Positions 6,862-14,059 of a stretch of DNA of 64,000 nucleotides are shown here, in pieces; the stretch's first letter is position 1, and each line of letters starts with the position of its first letter. The notes under the pieces were generated by a model. The model did no database searches, was not told the origin of the DNA, and saw only the letters and a program-made list of their open reading frames with translations. The position numbers and the translations under genes were made by a program. This DNA is from Bin87 sp963692995 (GTDB lineage Bacteria; Chloroflexota; Dehalococcoidia; Lucifugimonadales; UBA3495): positions 1,984,001-2,048,000 of the forward strand of contig OY843611.1 of assembly GCA_963692995.1 (NCBI GenBank), in the 5' to 3' direction.

Positions 6862-7641
6862 ATGTTATCCGTCTTTTATGCCACCAAGCGCCGAATGGCG
6901 CGGTATGCCACTGTTGCCATGCTCATGGGGTTGATGCTGACCTTACTAGTCGTCGCTCCGCCCGCCATGGCCCAATCAGCGCCAACTCCGGCCGCTCCCA
7001 CCAACTTGAAAGCTAAACTTACCGCTACCCAGGGTCAAGTTCACTGGAACTGGAATGCCGTAGCTGGCGCTACCAAATACCGTGCCTGCGACAGGGCGGT
7101 GCGACAGGGCGCCAAATGGGATTGCGACGACACCACGACCCTTGGCATGTACTCAAGCAACCTCACGGTGGGCGTCACCTACGAATTTGCCGTAGCGTCG
7201 GTCAAAGATGGAGTCTACTCTCGGTGGGCCAAGACCAGATTGCTGATCGAGGACGCGATTCCTCACCTCTGCCCGATTACCGGAATGCCGATACCGGCGG
7301 GCGGGTATAAGTCGGTAGGCGACACGGTGCGCGCCAACGGCGTTTCCGTTACAGTGACCGGCGCGAGTTTTCCGGCCGATACGGATCGTCAGCTAACCAA
7401 CGACCGTCGCTTTATCAAGATCTGCGCCACTGTGTCCAAGGGTGAAAGCTCCTATTACAACGGCAACCTGGACACGGATGCCGGCCTGTCCATGCAATGG
7501 AACTCCCTCGACAACTGCGCTCGGTACGACATCCCGGCCAATGCCACCGTCGCCATCTTCGCGGTGCGACCGTGGCGTGATAATGCGTCATCAGTGGACG
7601 GGCATCCTTTCCTCTACCGGTTTAACGTGCCGGCGAACTGA
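6862..7641 (+). CDS. Secreted fibronectin type III-like passenger protein, element A
   Basis: A 259-aa protein with a clear Sec signal peptide: basic start, hydrophobic core (about 17-32) and AMA|QS cleavage near residue 37. Residues about 42-122 look like a fibronectin III domain (APTNLKAKL, VHWNWNAVAGATKYRA, VGVTYEFAVASV). Residues about 135-259 form a second beta-rich region with Cys residues that I do not recognise. ATG at 6862 has GGAGGAA upstream. It is encoded inside the insertion element, between transposase and right end, and is identical in copy B. No catalytic motif is visible; an extracellular binding or adhesion role is the simplest guess (inference). Confidence 0.85.
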   Translation: MLSVFYATKRRMARYATVAMLMGLMLTLLVVAPPAMAQSAPTPAAPTNLKAKLTATQGQVHWNWNAVAGATKYRACDRAVRQGAKWDCDDTTTLGMYSSNLTVGVTYEFAVASVKDGVYSRWAKTRLLIEDAIPHLCPITGMPIPAGGYKSVGDTVRANGVSVTVTGASFPADTDRQLTNDRRFIKICATVSKGESSYYNGNLDTDAGLSMQWNSLDNCARYDIPANATVAIFAVRPWRDNASSVDGHPFLYRFNVPAN

Positions 7642-7664
7642 CCGGAGAAGTCCATCCCCCTGGG

Positions 7665-7701
7665 CAACGGCGCCGCCAAGTCAAACTCGGCGGCGCCGTT
7701 G
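7665..7701. terminator. Hairpin after the FN3-like gene, copy A
   Basis: Perfect 13-bp stem CAACGGCGCCGCC (7665-7677) with 7689-7701, 11-nt loop, no T run. It probably ends or protects the passenger transcript. The remaining 127 bp to the right inverted repeat show nothing further. Confidence 0.5.
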
Positions 7702-7828
7702 CAGTACAAGAGACAGGTTGCCCTAACTGCTTACGAACGTCGGTCAGTGAGCGAATACCGCTGATACCGTTCCTGACGATATTCGTTGCTGCTATGACGA
7801 AACTCGTCGGCCCTCACAACCGCCAGCC

Positions 7829-7845
7829 AGTTTCGCAATTTCCTC
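7829..7845 (-). repeat. Right terminal inverted repeat, element A
   Basis: AGTTTCGCAATTTCCTC, perfect complement of the left repeat at 4466-4482. It is followed by the duplicated target CGTGCTAC at 7846-7853. Confidence 0.9.
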
Positions 7846-7853
7846 CGTGCTAC
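7846..7853. repeat. Target-site duplication, right side of element A
   Basis: CGTGCTAC, identical to 4458-4465. Its last three bases form part of the TACAAT -10 box (7851-7856) of the S41 protease gene. Confidence 0.85.
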
Positions 7854-7863
7854 AATGCGCTCC

Positions 7864-9066
7864 ATGACCGACCGACCGATAGCATCCCGTGTCCTGCTGC
7901 TGATCTTCGCCTTATTCATATTACCGGTTTTTGCCGGCTGCGAACGAGTCAACGCCGGCACAACCGAACCAATCCCGGCCGGCGACCAGCTCCCGACCGA
8001 GTTGAAAACCGTAGCCGAAGCTTATCGCATCCTGATGGATGAGCACGTTGACCACCGCACGCTGGAATCACAGCAGCTGTCGGAGGGAGCCATTCGCGGA
8101 CTACTGGCTGCCTTGGCAGACCCCCACGCTTCGTACCTCAGCTCAGAACAATACGAACGGGAGCAGGAGGGATACCGGGGATATTTTGAAGGTATCGGCG
8201 CCCAAGTAAGCATGACCGAGGCGGGTCTCACCGTGATCGCCCCCATTCCTGGCGCTCCGGCGGAAGCCGCTGGCATCAGGGCTGGTGACCTGATTCTGGA
8301 AGTGGACGGAGACAGCATCAGTAACTTGACGCTGATCGAAGCCGTCAACCTGATCCGAGGTCCGGATGGATCTGCGGTGACGCTTCTGGTAAGGCACGCC
8401 GGTTCAGATCAAAACGAAAGCATCACGGTCACACGCGGTCGCATACCAATCGAAAGTTCCGACTTCCGCATGGTTGAGAACGGCGTTGGGCACCTCTGGA
8501 TTTACAGTTTTTCCAACACCACCGAGGACGAAGTGCGCCGTGCCCTGGACGAATTCGACGACGCCCAGGGCCGTGGGCTGGTAGTGGATTTGAGAAACAA
8601 CCCTGGCGGACTGCTCAATGCGGTAGTTGACGTTACAGAGCTTTTCCTGGATGGCGGTCCCATTTTTTATGAAATCGACGCCCAGGGGAACCGGAACGAC
8701 TACGACGCCGACCGAAAGGGTCCGGGCGTGGATATTCCGATGGTGGTGTTGGTCAACGAGTTTTCCGCCAGCGCAAGCGAAATCATGGCCGGAGCCATCA
8801 AGACCAACGAGCGCGCGCCGGTGGTTGGCGAAACCACCTTCGGCAAAGGCAGCGTCAATCTCACGCGGGAATTGTCCGACGGCTCGGCGATCTATTTCAC
8901 CATCCGGCGTTGGTACTTGCCCGACGATACTCAGATCGAAGGACAGGGAGTAACCCCCAATATCGAAATCGAGGCAGAAGCACAATCCCTTCCCGCAAAC
9001 TATCCTGAAGACAGCGCTTTGCAGCAGGCGGTCAAAATCCTCAACGAGCAAATCCCGGCGCGGTAG
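7864..9066 (+). CDS. S41 C-terminal processing peptidase, lipoprotein
   Basis: A periplasm/cell-surface serine protease of the CtpA/Prc family. The N-terminus is a lipoprotein signal with lipobox VFAGC, so it is membrane anchored. A PDZ domain follows (GAPAEAAGIRAGDLILEVDG) and then the S41 core with DLRNNPGG, the nucleophile Ser in NEFSASASE and the general-base Lys in TFGKGSVN. I place the start at ATG 7864 rather than 7855 because the TACAAT -10 box (7851-7856) overlaps the first ATG; 7864 then lies 7 nt after the box and the mRNA would be leaderless. Element A has cut off everything upstream of this -10 box. Confidence 0.92.
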   Translation: MTDRPIASRVLLLIFALFILPVFAGCERVNAGTTEPIPAGDQLPTELKTVAEAYRILMDEHVDHRTLESQQLSEGAIRGLLAALADPHASYLSSEQYEREQEGYRGYFEGIGAQVSMTEAGLTVIAPIPGAPAEAAGIRAGDLILEVDGDSISNLTLIEAVNLIRGPDGSAVTLLVRHAGSDQNESITVTRGRIPIESSDFRMVENGVGHLWIYSFSNTTEDEVRRALDEFDDAQGRGLVVDLRNNPGGLLNAVVDVTELFLDGGPIFYEIDAQGNRNDYDADRKGPGVDIPMVVLVNEFSASASEIMAGAIKTNERAPVVGETTFGKGSVNLTRELSDGSAIYFTIRRWYLPDDTQIEGQGVTPNIEIEAEAQSLPANYPEDSALQQAVKILNEQIPAR

Positions 9067-9111
9067 CGGCGGATTTCCCAATATGCGGTAGCGGCGGATT
9101 TCACATATAAT
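9061..9111 (+). promoter_or_regulatory. 25-bp-period direct repeat and smpB promoter
   Basis: CGGTAGCGGCGGATTTC occurs at 9061-9077 and again at 9086-9102; the first copy includes the stop codon of the protease. The second copy runs into a perfect TATAAT -10 box (9106-9111) for smpB. Confidence 0.6.
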
Positions 9112-9186
9112 GAAAACCGCGAGCCTCCAATAACCGGCTTTAGATCCGGCTCCGGGGCGAAGACGGGCGCCGGAGGAGTGCCAACG

Positions 9187-9696
9187 ATGCCACGCAAAAA
9201 TCGCAACAGCAAGAAAAAGAATAAAGCGGCGGCCGCCGGCGGCAATAATCGCCAAGTCGCAGTGAACCGTAAGGCGCTGTACGACTATGAGATATTGGAT
9301 CGCGTTGAAGCCGGCCTCGTTCTAACCGGCACTGAAATCAAATCCATACGAGCCGGGAAAGTGGACTTGCGCGACGCCTATGCCCGGATGCAGGACGGAG
9401 AGCTCTGGCTCCACGGCGCCCACATTGCGCCTTACGACTCCGGCAGCTACATGAACCATGAACCGAAACGACCACGGAAACTGCTGGTTCATCGCAATGA
9501 AATCAACGATCTGGGCGCGCAAACTGCCGAAAAGGGCCTGACGCTGGCCGCTCTTCGTCTTTATCTGAAAAACCACCACGCCAAGGTTGAGTTGGGCCTA
9601 GCCCGGGGAAAGCGGCAGTACGATAAAAGGCGGACTATCATCGAACGCGAGCGGGAGCGGCAGGCCCGGCAAGCCGTGAAGGAATGGCGAGATTGA
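9187..9696 (+). CDS. smpB: SsrA-binding protein SmpB
   Basis: SmpB binds tmRNA and brings it to stalled ribosomes for trans-translation. The 169-aa product has the family core (VNRKALYDYEILDRVEAGLV, TGTEIKSIRAGKVDLRDAYA) and the C-terminal KRQYDKR segment plus a basic tail that forms the helix in the decoding centre. The N-terminal 15 residues are an unusual Lys/Asn-rich extension. ATG 9187 has GGAGGAG 9 nt upstream; a GTG at 9178 directly abuts that site and is rejected. No tmRNA gene is visible in the window. Confidence 0.96.
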   Translation: MPRKNRNSKKKNKAAAAGGNNRQVAVNRKALYDYEILDRVEAGLVLTGTEIKSIRAGKVDLRDAYARMQDGELWLHGAHIAPYDSGSYMNHEPKRPRKLLVHRNEINDLGAQTAEKGLTLAALRLYLKNHHAKVELGLARGKRQYDKRRTIIERERERQARQAVKEWRD

Positions 9697-9824
9697 CCCA
9701 GTTCAGCCTGTTCATACTGCTGTTCCTGGGGTTGCCCAACATCCATCAGCTCTACCGGGTGCACCTCATCGGGAACGAGATTCGCGATGCCGTCAGTCCG
9801 GCCATTGTGTCATATACGATATAA
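9684..9824 (+). CDS. Possible 46-aa membrane peptide overlapping smpB
   Basis: An ATG inside the last codons of smpB opens a 46-codon frame ending TAA at 9822-9824. The peptide has a hydrophobic N-terminal stretch (FSLFILLFLGLP) followed by a polar tail, so it could be a small membrane protein. The ribosome site is poorly placed (AGGA abuts the ATG) and I know no homologue, so it may be chance. Confidence 0.2.
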   Translation: MARLTQFSLFILLFLGLPNIHQLYRVHLIGNEIRDAVSPAIVSYTI

Positions 9825-9890
9825 TCTATCCTCGGAAACCGCGCCCCGGCTCTCTGCGCCGGCGGCGCATAATATTGTGAGGCAAGTATC

Positions 9891-10394
9891 TTGATTCGCA
9901 GCCTACGGGGTATTGAACCCAAAGTCGCGCCTACCGCTTGGGTCAGCGAGGCCGCCTACGTGGTTGGAAACGTGATCATCGGCGAATACGCTTCGGTTTG
10001 GCCCGGGGTGACGATCAGGGGCGACGGAGACGTGATAACCATAGGAAACCGGGTCAATATACAGGAAGGTTCGGTGGTCCACGGCGACGGATTGGTGATT
10101 GAGGACGACGTGTCCATCGGCCACTGTGTTGTGGTTCACGGCGACCGGATCGGCTCCGGCAGCCTGCTGGGAAATAACTGCACCTTCTTAACCGAATCCA
10201 CCATCGGCAAGGAATGCCTCATCGCGTCCAACGCCGTGGTGCTGTCCAACGTGGACGTGCCGGACCGCAGTTTCGTCGCCGGCGTCCCCGGTTCCATAAA
10301 ACGCCAGGTCACCCCAGACCAGATTGAGCAGATGCGTATGACCGCCGAGCACTTGGTGGAGCGGGCCGGCTGGTTCAAGGAAAGCGGCCTGTGA
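9891..10394 (+). CDS. Gamma-carbonic anhydrase-like hexapeptide-repeat protein
   Basis: A 167-aa left-handed beta-helix protein of the gamma-carbonic anhydrase/PaaY/YrdA family. Hexapeptide turns are evident (VGNVIIGEYASVWPGVTIRGD) and the zinc-ligand histidines are in place: SVVHGD, then IGHCVVVHGD. That makes a zinc site at the trimer interface likely, though many family members have no measured anhydrase activity. The start is TTG at 9891; no ATG in frame gives a complete N-terminus. A TATAAT-like box (9819-9824) and ATAATA (9869-9874) lie upstream. Confidence 0.88.
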   Translation: MIRSLRGIEPKVAPTAWVSEAAYVVGNVIIGEYASVWPGVTIRGDGDVITIGNRVNIQEGSVVHGDGLVIEDDVSIGHCVVVHGDRIGSGSLLGNNCTFLTESTIGKECLIASNAVVLSNVDVPDRSFVAGVPGSIKRQVTPDQIEQMRMTAEHLVERAGWFKESGL

Positions 10395-10418
10395 ACCCGG
10401 CAACACCGGTCACTGGCG

Positions 10419-10443
10419 CGGGGCGACACAGTGCATCGCCCCG
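10419..10443. terminator. Hairpin between convergent genes
   Basis: CGGGGCGA (10419-10426) pairs with TCGCCCCG (10436-10443). It sits between the anhydrase-like gene and the convergent LLM gene and belongs to the GGGGC-stem repeats seen elsewhere in the window. Confidence 0.45.
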
Positions 10444-10467
10444 ACATATTCCCTGAGCGACCCGCGC

Positions 10468-11409
10468 CTATCCGAGTCGTTCCGCCACCGGCAGCACGTG
10501 TTCCGCCAGATGCTCCATAACCTGGATGCACGGGCCGATGCCGTCAACGCGAAAGTCGAAAGTGAGTTGGTCGATGCCCAGCTCGTTGCAGTAGTGGACA
10601 TCGTCGATGACCGCCTGGGTGGTGTTGATCAACGCCCCGCCGGAACGGACTCCCACGCCCTCCTCGGCTCCGTCCATATCAGCAAAATGCAGGCTGCGCT
10701 TCAGGGATATGGTGATGTCGGCGGGATCACGGCCAGCCCGTTCCGTCTGCTCACGCAGGTAAGGCAAGTTCTGAGCAACGAAATCCGGAGTTTGCCTGGT
10801 GGTGTGCCAGCAATCCCCATATTTGGCCGTCCGCCGCAGGGCTCGCCGGGTGTGCCCGCCCACCCAAATGGGAATGCGGGGGCGTTGCAGAGGTTTCGGC
10901 TCAAAGAAGATACCGTCAATCTGGTAGTACTTGCCCTGGTGCTCGGGCATCTCCTCAGTCCACAGGGCGTTGAATATCTCCAGAAACTCGTCCGTCATGG
11001 GTCCCCGGTCGGCGTAAGGCACGCCCAGGATGTCAAATTCCTTTTCCAACCACCCCACGCCGACTCCGCAAATCATACGTCCGCCGGAAAGCACGTCCAG
11101 CGAAGCAAACATTTTCGCCTGCACCACCGGGTTGCGGTAAGGCAGAATCAGGACGGTGCTGCCCAGACGAATTTCGTTGGTGCAGGCCGCCATGAAACCC
11201 AACATGGTCATGGTTTCCAGGAACGGCTCGTCCGAGGGCCGCTGAAACGCCCCAGTGGGGGTATAAGGGTACTGGTTGGTGCCACCCACCGGCAATACGA
11301 TATGGTCGCCGGCCATGACCGACTCAAAGCCCAACCTTTCTGCGCGTTGGCAAAACTCGCGAATTCCCTCCGCATCAGGGAGGCGGGGAATGCTGACACC
11401 TATTTTCAT
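10468..11409 (-). CDS. LLM-class (luciferase-like) F420/flavin-dependent oxidoreductase
   Basis: A 313-aa TIM-barrel enzyme of the bacterial luciferase-like family, subgroup typical of F420-dependent oxidoreductases in Actinobacteria and Chloroflexota. Diagnostic segments are MKIGVSIPRLPDAEGI at the start, IRLGSTVLILPYRNPVVQAK, and GRMICGVGVGWLEKEFDILG. The substrate cannot be inferred. I chose the ATG at 11409 because CAGGAG lies 8 nt upstream and the family normally begins here; the longer frame adds 17 non-homologous residues. It is divergent from hisZ, monocistronic, with a TATAAT promoter about 70 bp upstream. Confidence 0.88.
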   Translation of the reverse strand: MKIGVSIPRLPDAEGIREFCQRAERLGFESVMAGDHIVLPVGGTNQYPYTPTGAFQRPSDEPFLETMTMLGFMAACTNEIRLGSTVLILPYRNPVVQAKMFASLDVLSGGRMICGVGVGWLEKEFDILGVPYADRGPMTDEFLEIFNALWTEEMPEHQGKYYQIDGIFFEPKPLQRPRIPIWVGGHTRRALRRTAKYGDCWHTTRQTPDFVAQNLPYLREQTERAGRDPADITISLKRSLHFADMDGAEEGVGVRSGGALINTTQAVIDDVHYCNELGIDQLTFDFRVDGIGPCIQVMEHLAEHVLPVAERLG

Positions 11410-11477
11410 TGCGGCAACTCCTGGAGACGGTTGGATCGGCGCGATGGCGGCCATCCGCATGAGCCAATGGACGCCTG

Positions 11478-11483
11478 ATTATA
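11478..11483 (-). promoter_or_regulatory. -10 box of the LLM oxidoreductase gene
   Basis: TATAAT on the minus strand in the context GTGCTATAATC, 68 bp before the start codon. The same GTGCTATAAT context precedes the oxidoreductase operon at 33876. Confidence 0.6.
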
Positions 11484-11597
11484 GCACCGTCGATCTGATG
11501 GGCGCTTCCGGCTGATGGGGCGCTTCCGGCAAAGACGCTTCCGGCAAGGACACTTTCCCGTTGACGAGGTGTGTGACCGTCTCGTTTCGGTAGGTGG

Positions 11598-11603
11598 TAC
11601 AAT
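11598..11603 (+). promoter_or_regulatory. -10 box of the histidine operon (leaderless type)
   Basis: TACAAT ends 8 nt before the hisZ ATG at 11612, with no ribosome site in between. The region upstream (11503-11545) contains three imperfect copies of CGCTTCCGGC, a possible regulator site. Confidence 0.5.
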
Positions 11604-11611
11604 ATCTGCCG

Positions 11612-13024
11612 ATGATTGTCCCCGTCGTTGCTGCTCATCCCGCCCCAGTCCGTCTTCTGCCGGGCATGCGTGACTCGTCACCTGCTGCCTGTTTGCGAAA
11701 ACGGGACGTGGAACGTCGCCTTGCCGATTTCATTGCTCGCTTCGGTTACGCGCCGCTGGAAGTGCCCATTCTTGAGGCAACCGAGCTGTTCCTTCGCAAA
11801 TCCGGAGGCGACTTGGCCGCCCGCATGTATTCCTTCACGGACCCGGGATCCAATGCGGTGAGCCTGCGCCCGGAATTCACTTCCGCTATCATGCGCCACT
11901 ACCTGGAGCGCAATCCTGATGTCGGTCATCCTTCGGTAGCCCGTTGGCAGTACTCCGGCCCGGTCTTTCGCTACGACCCCGGCAGCGCCGCCGGAAGCGG
12001 TCAATTTACCCAGGTGGGCGCCGAACTCGTTGGCGCCAACTCCATCTTGGCCGACGCCGAATTGCTTGCCTTGGCCTCCGGCATCTCCGGTGAACTTGGC
12101 ATCACCGACTACCGACTGCGGCTGGCCGACTTGGACGTGCTGGACAGTGTGCTCGACACCGTGGGGCTTTCCGACCGCGCCAGGGCATTCATCGTATCCA
12201 ATATGAACCGCATCGGCGATGGGGCGGACAGCCTGTCCGGTATCTTGAGTCGCGCCGCCGAACTGCGCATCGTGTCCGGTATCGGCTTGCCCGACGAAGA
12301 AACCCACTTGGCCGCCGCCGTCTCCGGAATGCCCGACGATATCGCCCTTACGGTGCTCTCCGGCTTCATGCGCTGGAATTCTTCGGCGGACGCGCCCCTT
12401 GGCCGGCGTTCACCCGACGAGATTGTTGATCGTCTGCTCCGCAAGCTCCGGGGAGGCGACGACGCAGACGCCATCGAACGCGGTATCGCATTGGCCGGTC
12501 AACTGGCCTCGGTGCGCGGAGAACCCTCCGTCGCCCTTCCTCAGGCCCAGTCAATCGTGGCCGCGTCGGGAGCTGATCCCGCCGCTGTCGAGCGGCTAAC
12601 CGATCTTGCCTCATTGGTTGGCGATGAACCGTCAATCGCAGGCCGGTTGACCATAGACTTCTCATTGGCCCGGGGCATCGCCTATTACAATGGCATCATA
12701 TTCGATATAGTGCGGATCGACGGGGAGGAACCATTGGGCGGTGGCGGACGATACGACGCCCTCGCTCGCGCCCTCGGCGGCGCCGGCCCCGTACCGGCTC
12801 TGGGTTTCGCCTTCACGCTGGAGTCTCTGCTGGCGGCGATGCCAACCAACGGGCCGGCGGCCGGCGCCGATACCGAGGCCGTGCTTGTCGCTCCTGCAGA
12901 TCCCGCCAACCCGGCCGCCGCGTTGCGAACCGCCGCGCAATTGCGCCGGGAAGGTCGTACCGCCGTTCTTGATGTCGGCGGGCATCCCGGAGCTGTAGAA
13001 TATCCGCACACCATCACCGCGTAA
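11612..13024 (+). CDS. hisZ: HisZ-like ATP phosphoribosyltransferase regulatory subunit
   Basis: A histidyl-tRNA-synthetase paralogue that activates HisG. The class II synthetase core is clear: LLPGMRD near the N-terminus, FTQVGAELVG (motif 2 region), ARGIAYYNGIIFD and GGGGRYDAL. HisRS has GLDYY where this protein has GIAYY, and the C-terminal anticodon-binding-like domain is cut to about 60 residues, both favouring HisZ over HisRS. The strongest argument is context: first gene of a his operon, 15 bp before hisG. The start is ATG 11612, 8 nt after TACAAT, suggesting a leaderless mRNA. The odd point is that hisG downstream has the long form that normally needs no HisZ. Confidence 0.8.
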   Translation: MIVPVVAAHPAPVRLLPGMRDSSPAACLRKRDVERRLADFIARFGYAPLEVPILEATELFLRKSGGDLAARMYSFTDPGSNAVSLRPEFTSAIMRHYLERNPDVGHPSVARWQYSGPVFRYDPGSAAGSGQFTQVGAELVGANSILADAELLALASGISGELGITDYRLRLADLDVLDSVLDTVGLSDRARAFIVSNMNRIGDGADSLSGILSRAAELRIVSGIGLPDEETHLAAAVSGMPDDIALTVLSGFMRWNSSADAPLGRRSPDEIVDRLLRKLRGGDDADAIERGIALAGQLASVRGEPSVALPQAQSIVAASGADPAAVERLTDLASLVGDEPSIAGRLTIDFSLARGIAYYNGIIFDIVRIDGEEPLGGGGRYDALARALGGAGPVPALGFAFTLESLLAAMPTNGPAAGADTEAVLVAPADPANPAAALRTAAQLRREGRTAVLDVGGHPGAVEYPHTITA

Positions 13025-13039
13025 CCTTGGGGTGGCGTT

Positions 13040-14059
13040 TTGAGACTGGTTATACCGAGCGACGGCGAGTTGGGGGAACCAACCATGAGTTTCCTGGCGT
13101 CCTGCGGCGTCAAGGTGAGCCGACCCAACGCCCGCCGCTACACCGGTTCCATCCCGTCTTTGCCCGGCATCGACGTCCTGTTCCAGCGCACCGCCGACAT
13201 CACCGCCAAAGTAGAGGAAGGCAGCGCTGAAATGGGAATTACCGGTCTGGATCGCCTCATGGAGTACCGCCACGACGATAACGCCGTGGCGCCCGTGATG
13301 GACGACCTGGGGTTCGGAGGATGCGACTACGTCCTCGCTGTGCCGGATTCCTGGCTTGACGTAACCTCTGTCGATGACCTCGCCGACCTGGCGTTGGAGT
13401 TCCACGAAAATGGCCGCCAACTGCGTATCGCCACCAAGTACCCTCGTCTGCTGCGCCGCTACTTGTTTAAACGGGGCATCAACTTCTTCACCCTCGTCCC
13501 GGCCAGCGGCACCTTGGAGGCTGCTCCCATCGCCGGTTATGCCGACCTCATCGCCGACCTGACCGCTACCGGCGCCACCCTTCGCGAGAACCGCCTCAAG
13601 ACCCTGGAAGGCGGCACCATCCTCACGTCTCAGGCGTGCCTTATCGCCAACCCGGCTTCTCTGGCCGAGTGCCCAACCGACCTGCGGCTGGCCCAATCCT
13701 TTACCGAGATGTTGGAAGCGCGGTTGCGCGCCGAACCCTATTATCGCATCACCGCCAACGTCCAGGGGCGTTCCGCCGAGGATGTCAGCGCAATGATCCT
13801 GGCCCGTCCAGAAATCGCCGGCATCCAGGGACCAACCGTAGCCCGCGTGTTCAGCGTCGAAGAGGATGACTGGTATGCCGTATCCCTGTTGATACGCAAG
13901 AACAGACTGCTCGATGCCGTCTCGCACCTGCGCGAATGCGGCGGAGTGGACATTGCCGCTGCCCAGTTGTCATATCTTTTCAAAGGCCAATCGCAAACGT
14001 TCCGAGGCTTTTTAGACCGCATCGCGGCTATCAAAGGAGGTTACGAAGCCGATGCCTAA
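13040..14059 (+). CDS. hisG: ATP phosphoribosyltransferase HisG (long form)
   Basis: Catalyses the first step of histidine synthesis, joining ATP and PRPP. The catalytic bilobed domain (about 1-215) shows LRLVIPSDGELGEPT, GIDVLFQRTADI and MGITGLDRLMEY, and the PRPP region ASGTLEAAPIAGYADLI. Beyond it, residues about 225-325 look like the ACT-like HisG_C regulatory domain (ITANVQGRSAEDVSAMI, QGPTVARVF, WYAVSLLIRKNRLLDAVSHL), making this the long, histidine-feedback-inhibited form. The start is TTG at 13040, with GGGGTGG upstream. It overlaps the next gene by 8 bases. Confidence 0.92.
   Translation: MRLVIPSDGELGEPTMSFLASCGVKVSRPNARRYTGSIPSLPGIDVLFQRTADITAKVEEGSAEMGITGLDRLMEYRHDDNAVAPVMDDLGFGGCDYVLAVPDSWLDVTSVDDLADLALEFHENGRQLRIATKYPRLLRRYLFKRGINFFTLVPASGTLEAAPIAGYADLIADLTATGATLRENRLKTLEGGTILTSQACLIANPASLAECPTDLRLAQSFTEMLEARLRAEPYYRITANVQGRSAEDVSAMILARPEIAGIQGPTVARVFSVEEDDWYAVSLLIRKNRLLDAVSHLRECGGVDIAAAQLSYLFKGQSQTFRGFLDRIAAIKGGYEADA

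Larger units (their letters stand above)
4466..7845 (+). mobile_element. Cargo-carrying DDE insertion element, copy A
   Basis: A 3380-bp element bounded by perfect 17-bp terminal inverted repeats (GAGGAAATTGCGAAACT at 4466-4482; its complement at 7829-7845) and 8-bp target duplications CGTGCTAC. It reappears with the same length and, as far as the translations show, unchanged at 50704-54083. Contents in order: bidirectional terminator, transposase promoter, DDE transposase, predicted small RNA with terminator, 40-aa ORF, secreted FN3-like protein, hairpin. Simple IS elements carry only transposition genes, so the downstream 1.6 kb is passenger DNA. It is inserted in the divergent intergenic region between the HMGS/thiolase operon and the S41 protease, where its right duplication overlaps the protease -10 box. 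Confidence 0.92.

Noticed and set aside
7855..7863. First ATG (7855) as the S41 protease start
   Set aside because: The -10 box TACAAT overlaps it, so transcription would start downstream; the second ATG gives a normal lipoprotein signal.
11503..11545. Three CGCTTCCGGC copies as a CRISPR-like or iteron array
   Set aside because: Copies are only 10 bp, spacing is 18 and 15 bp, and no cas genes are near; at most a regulator site.
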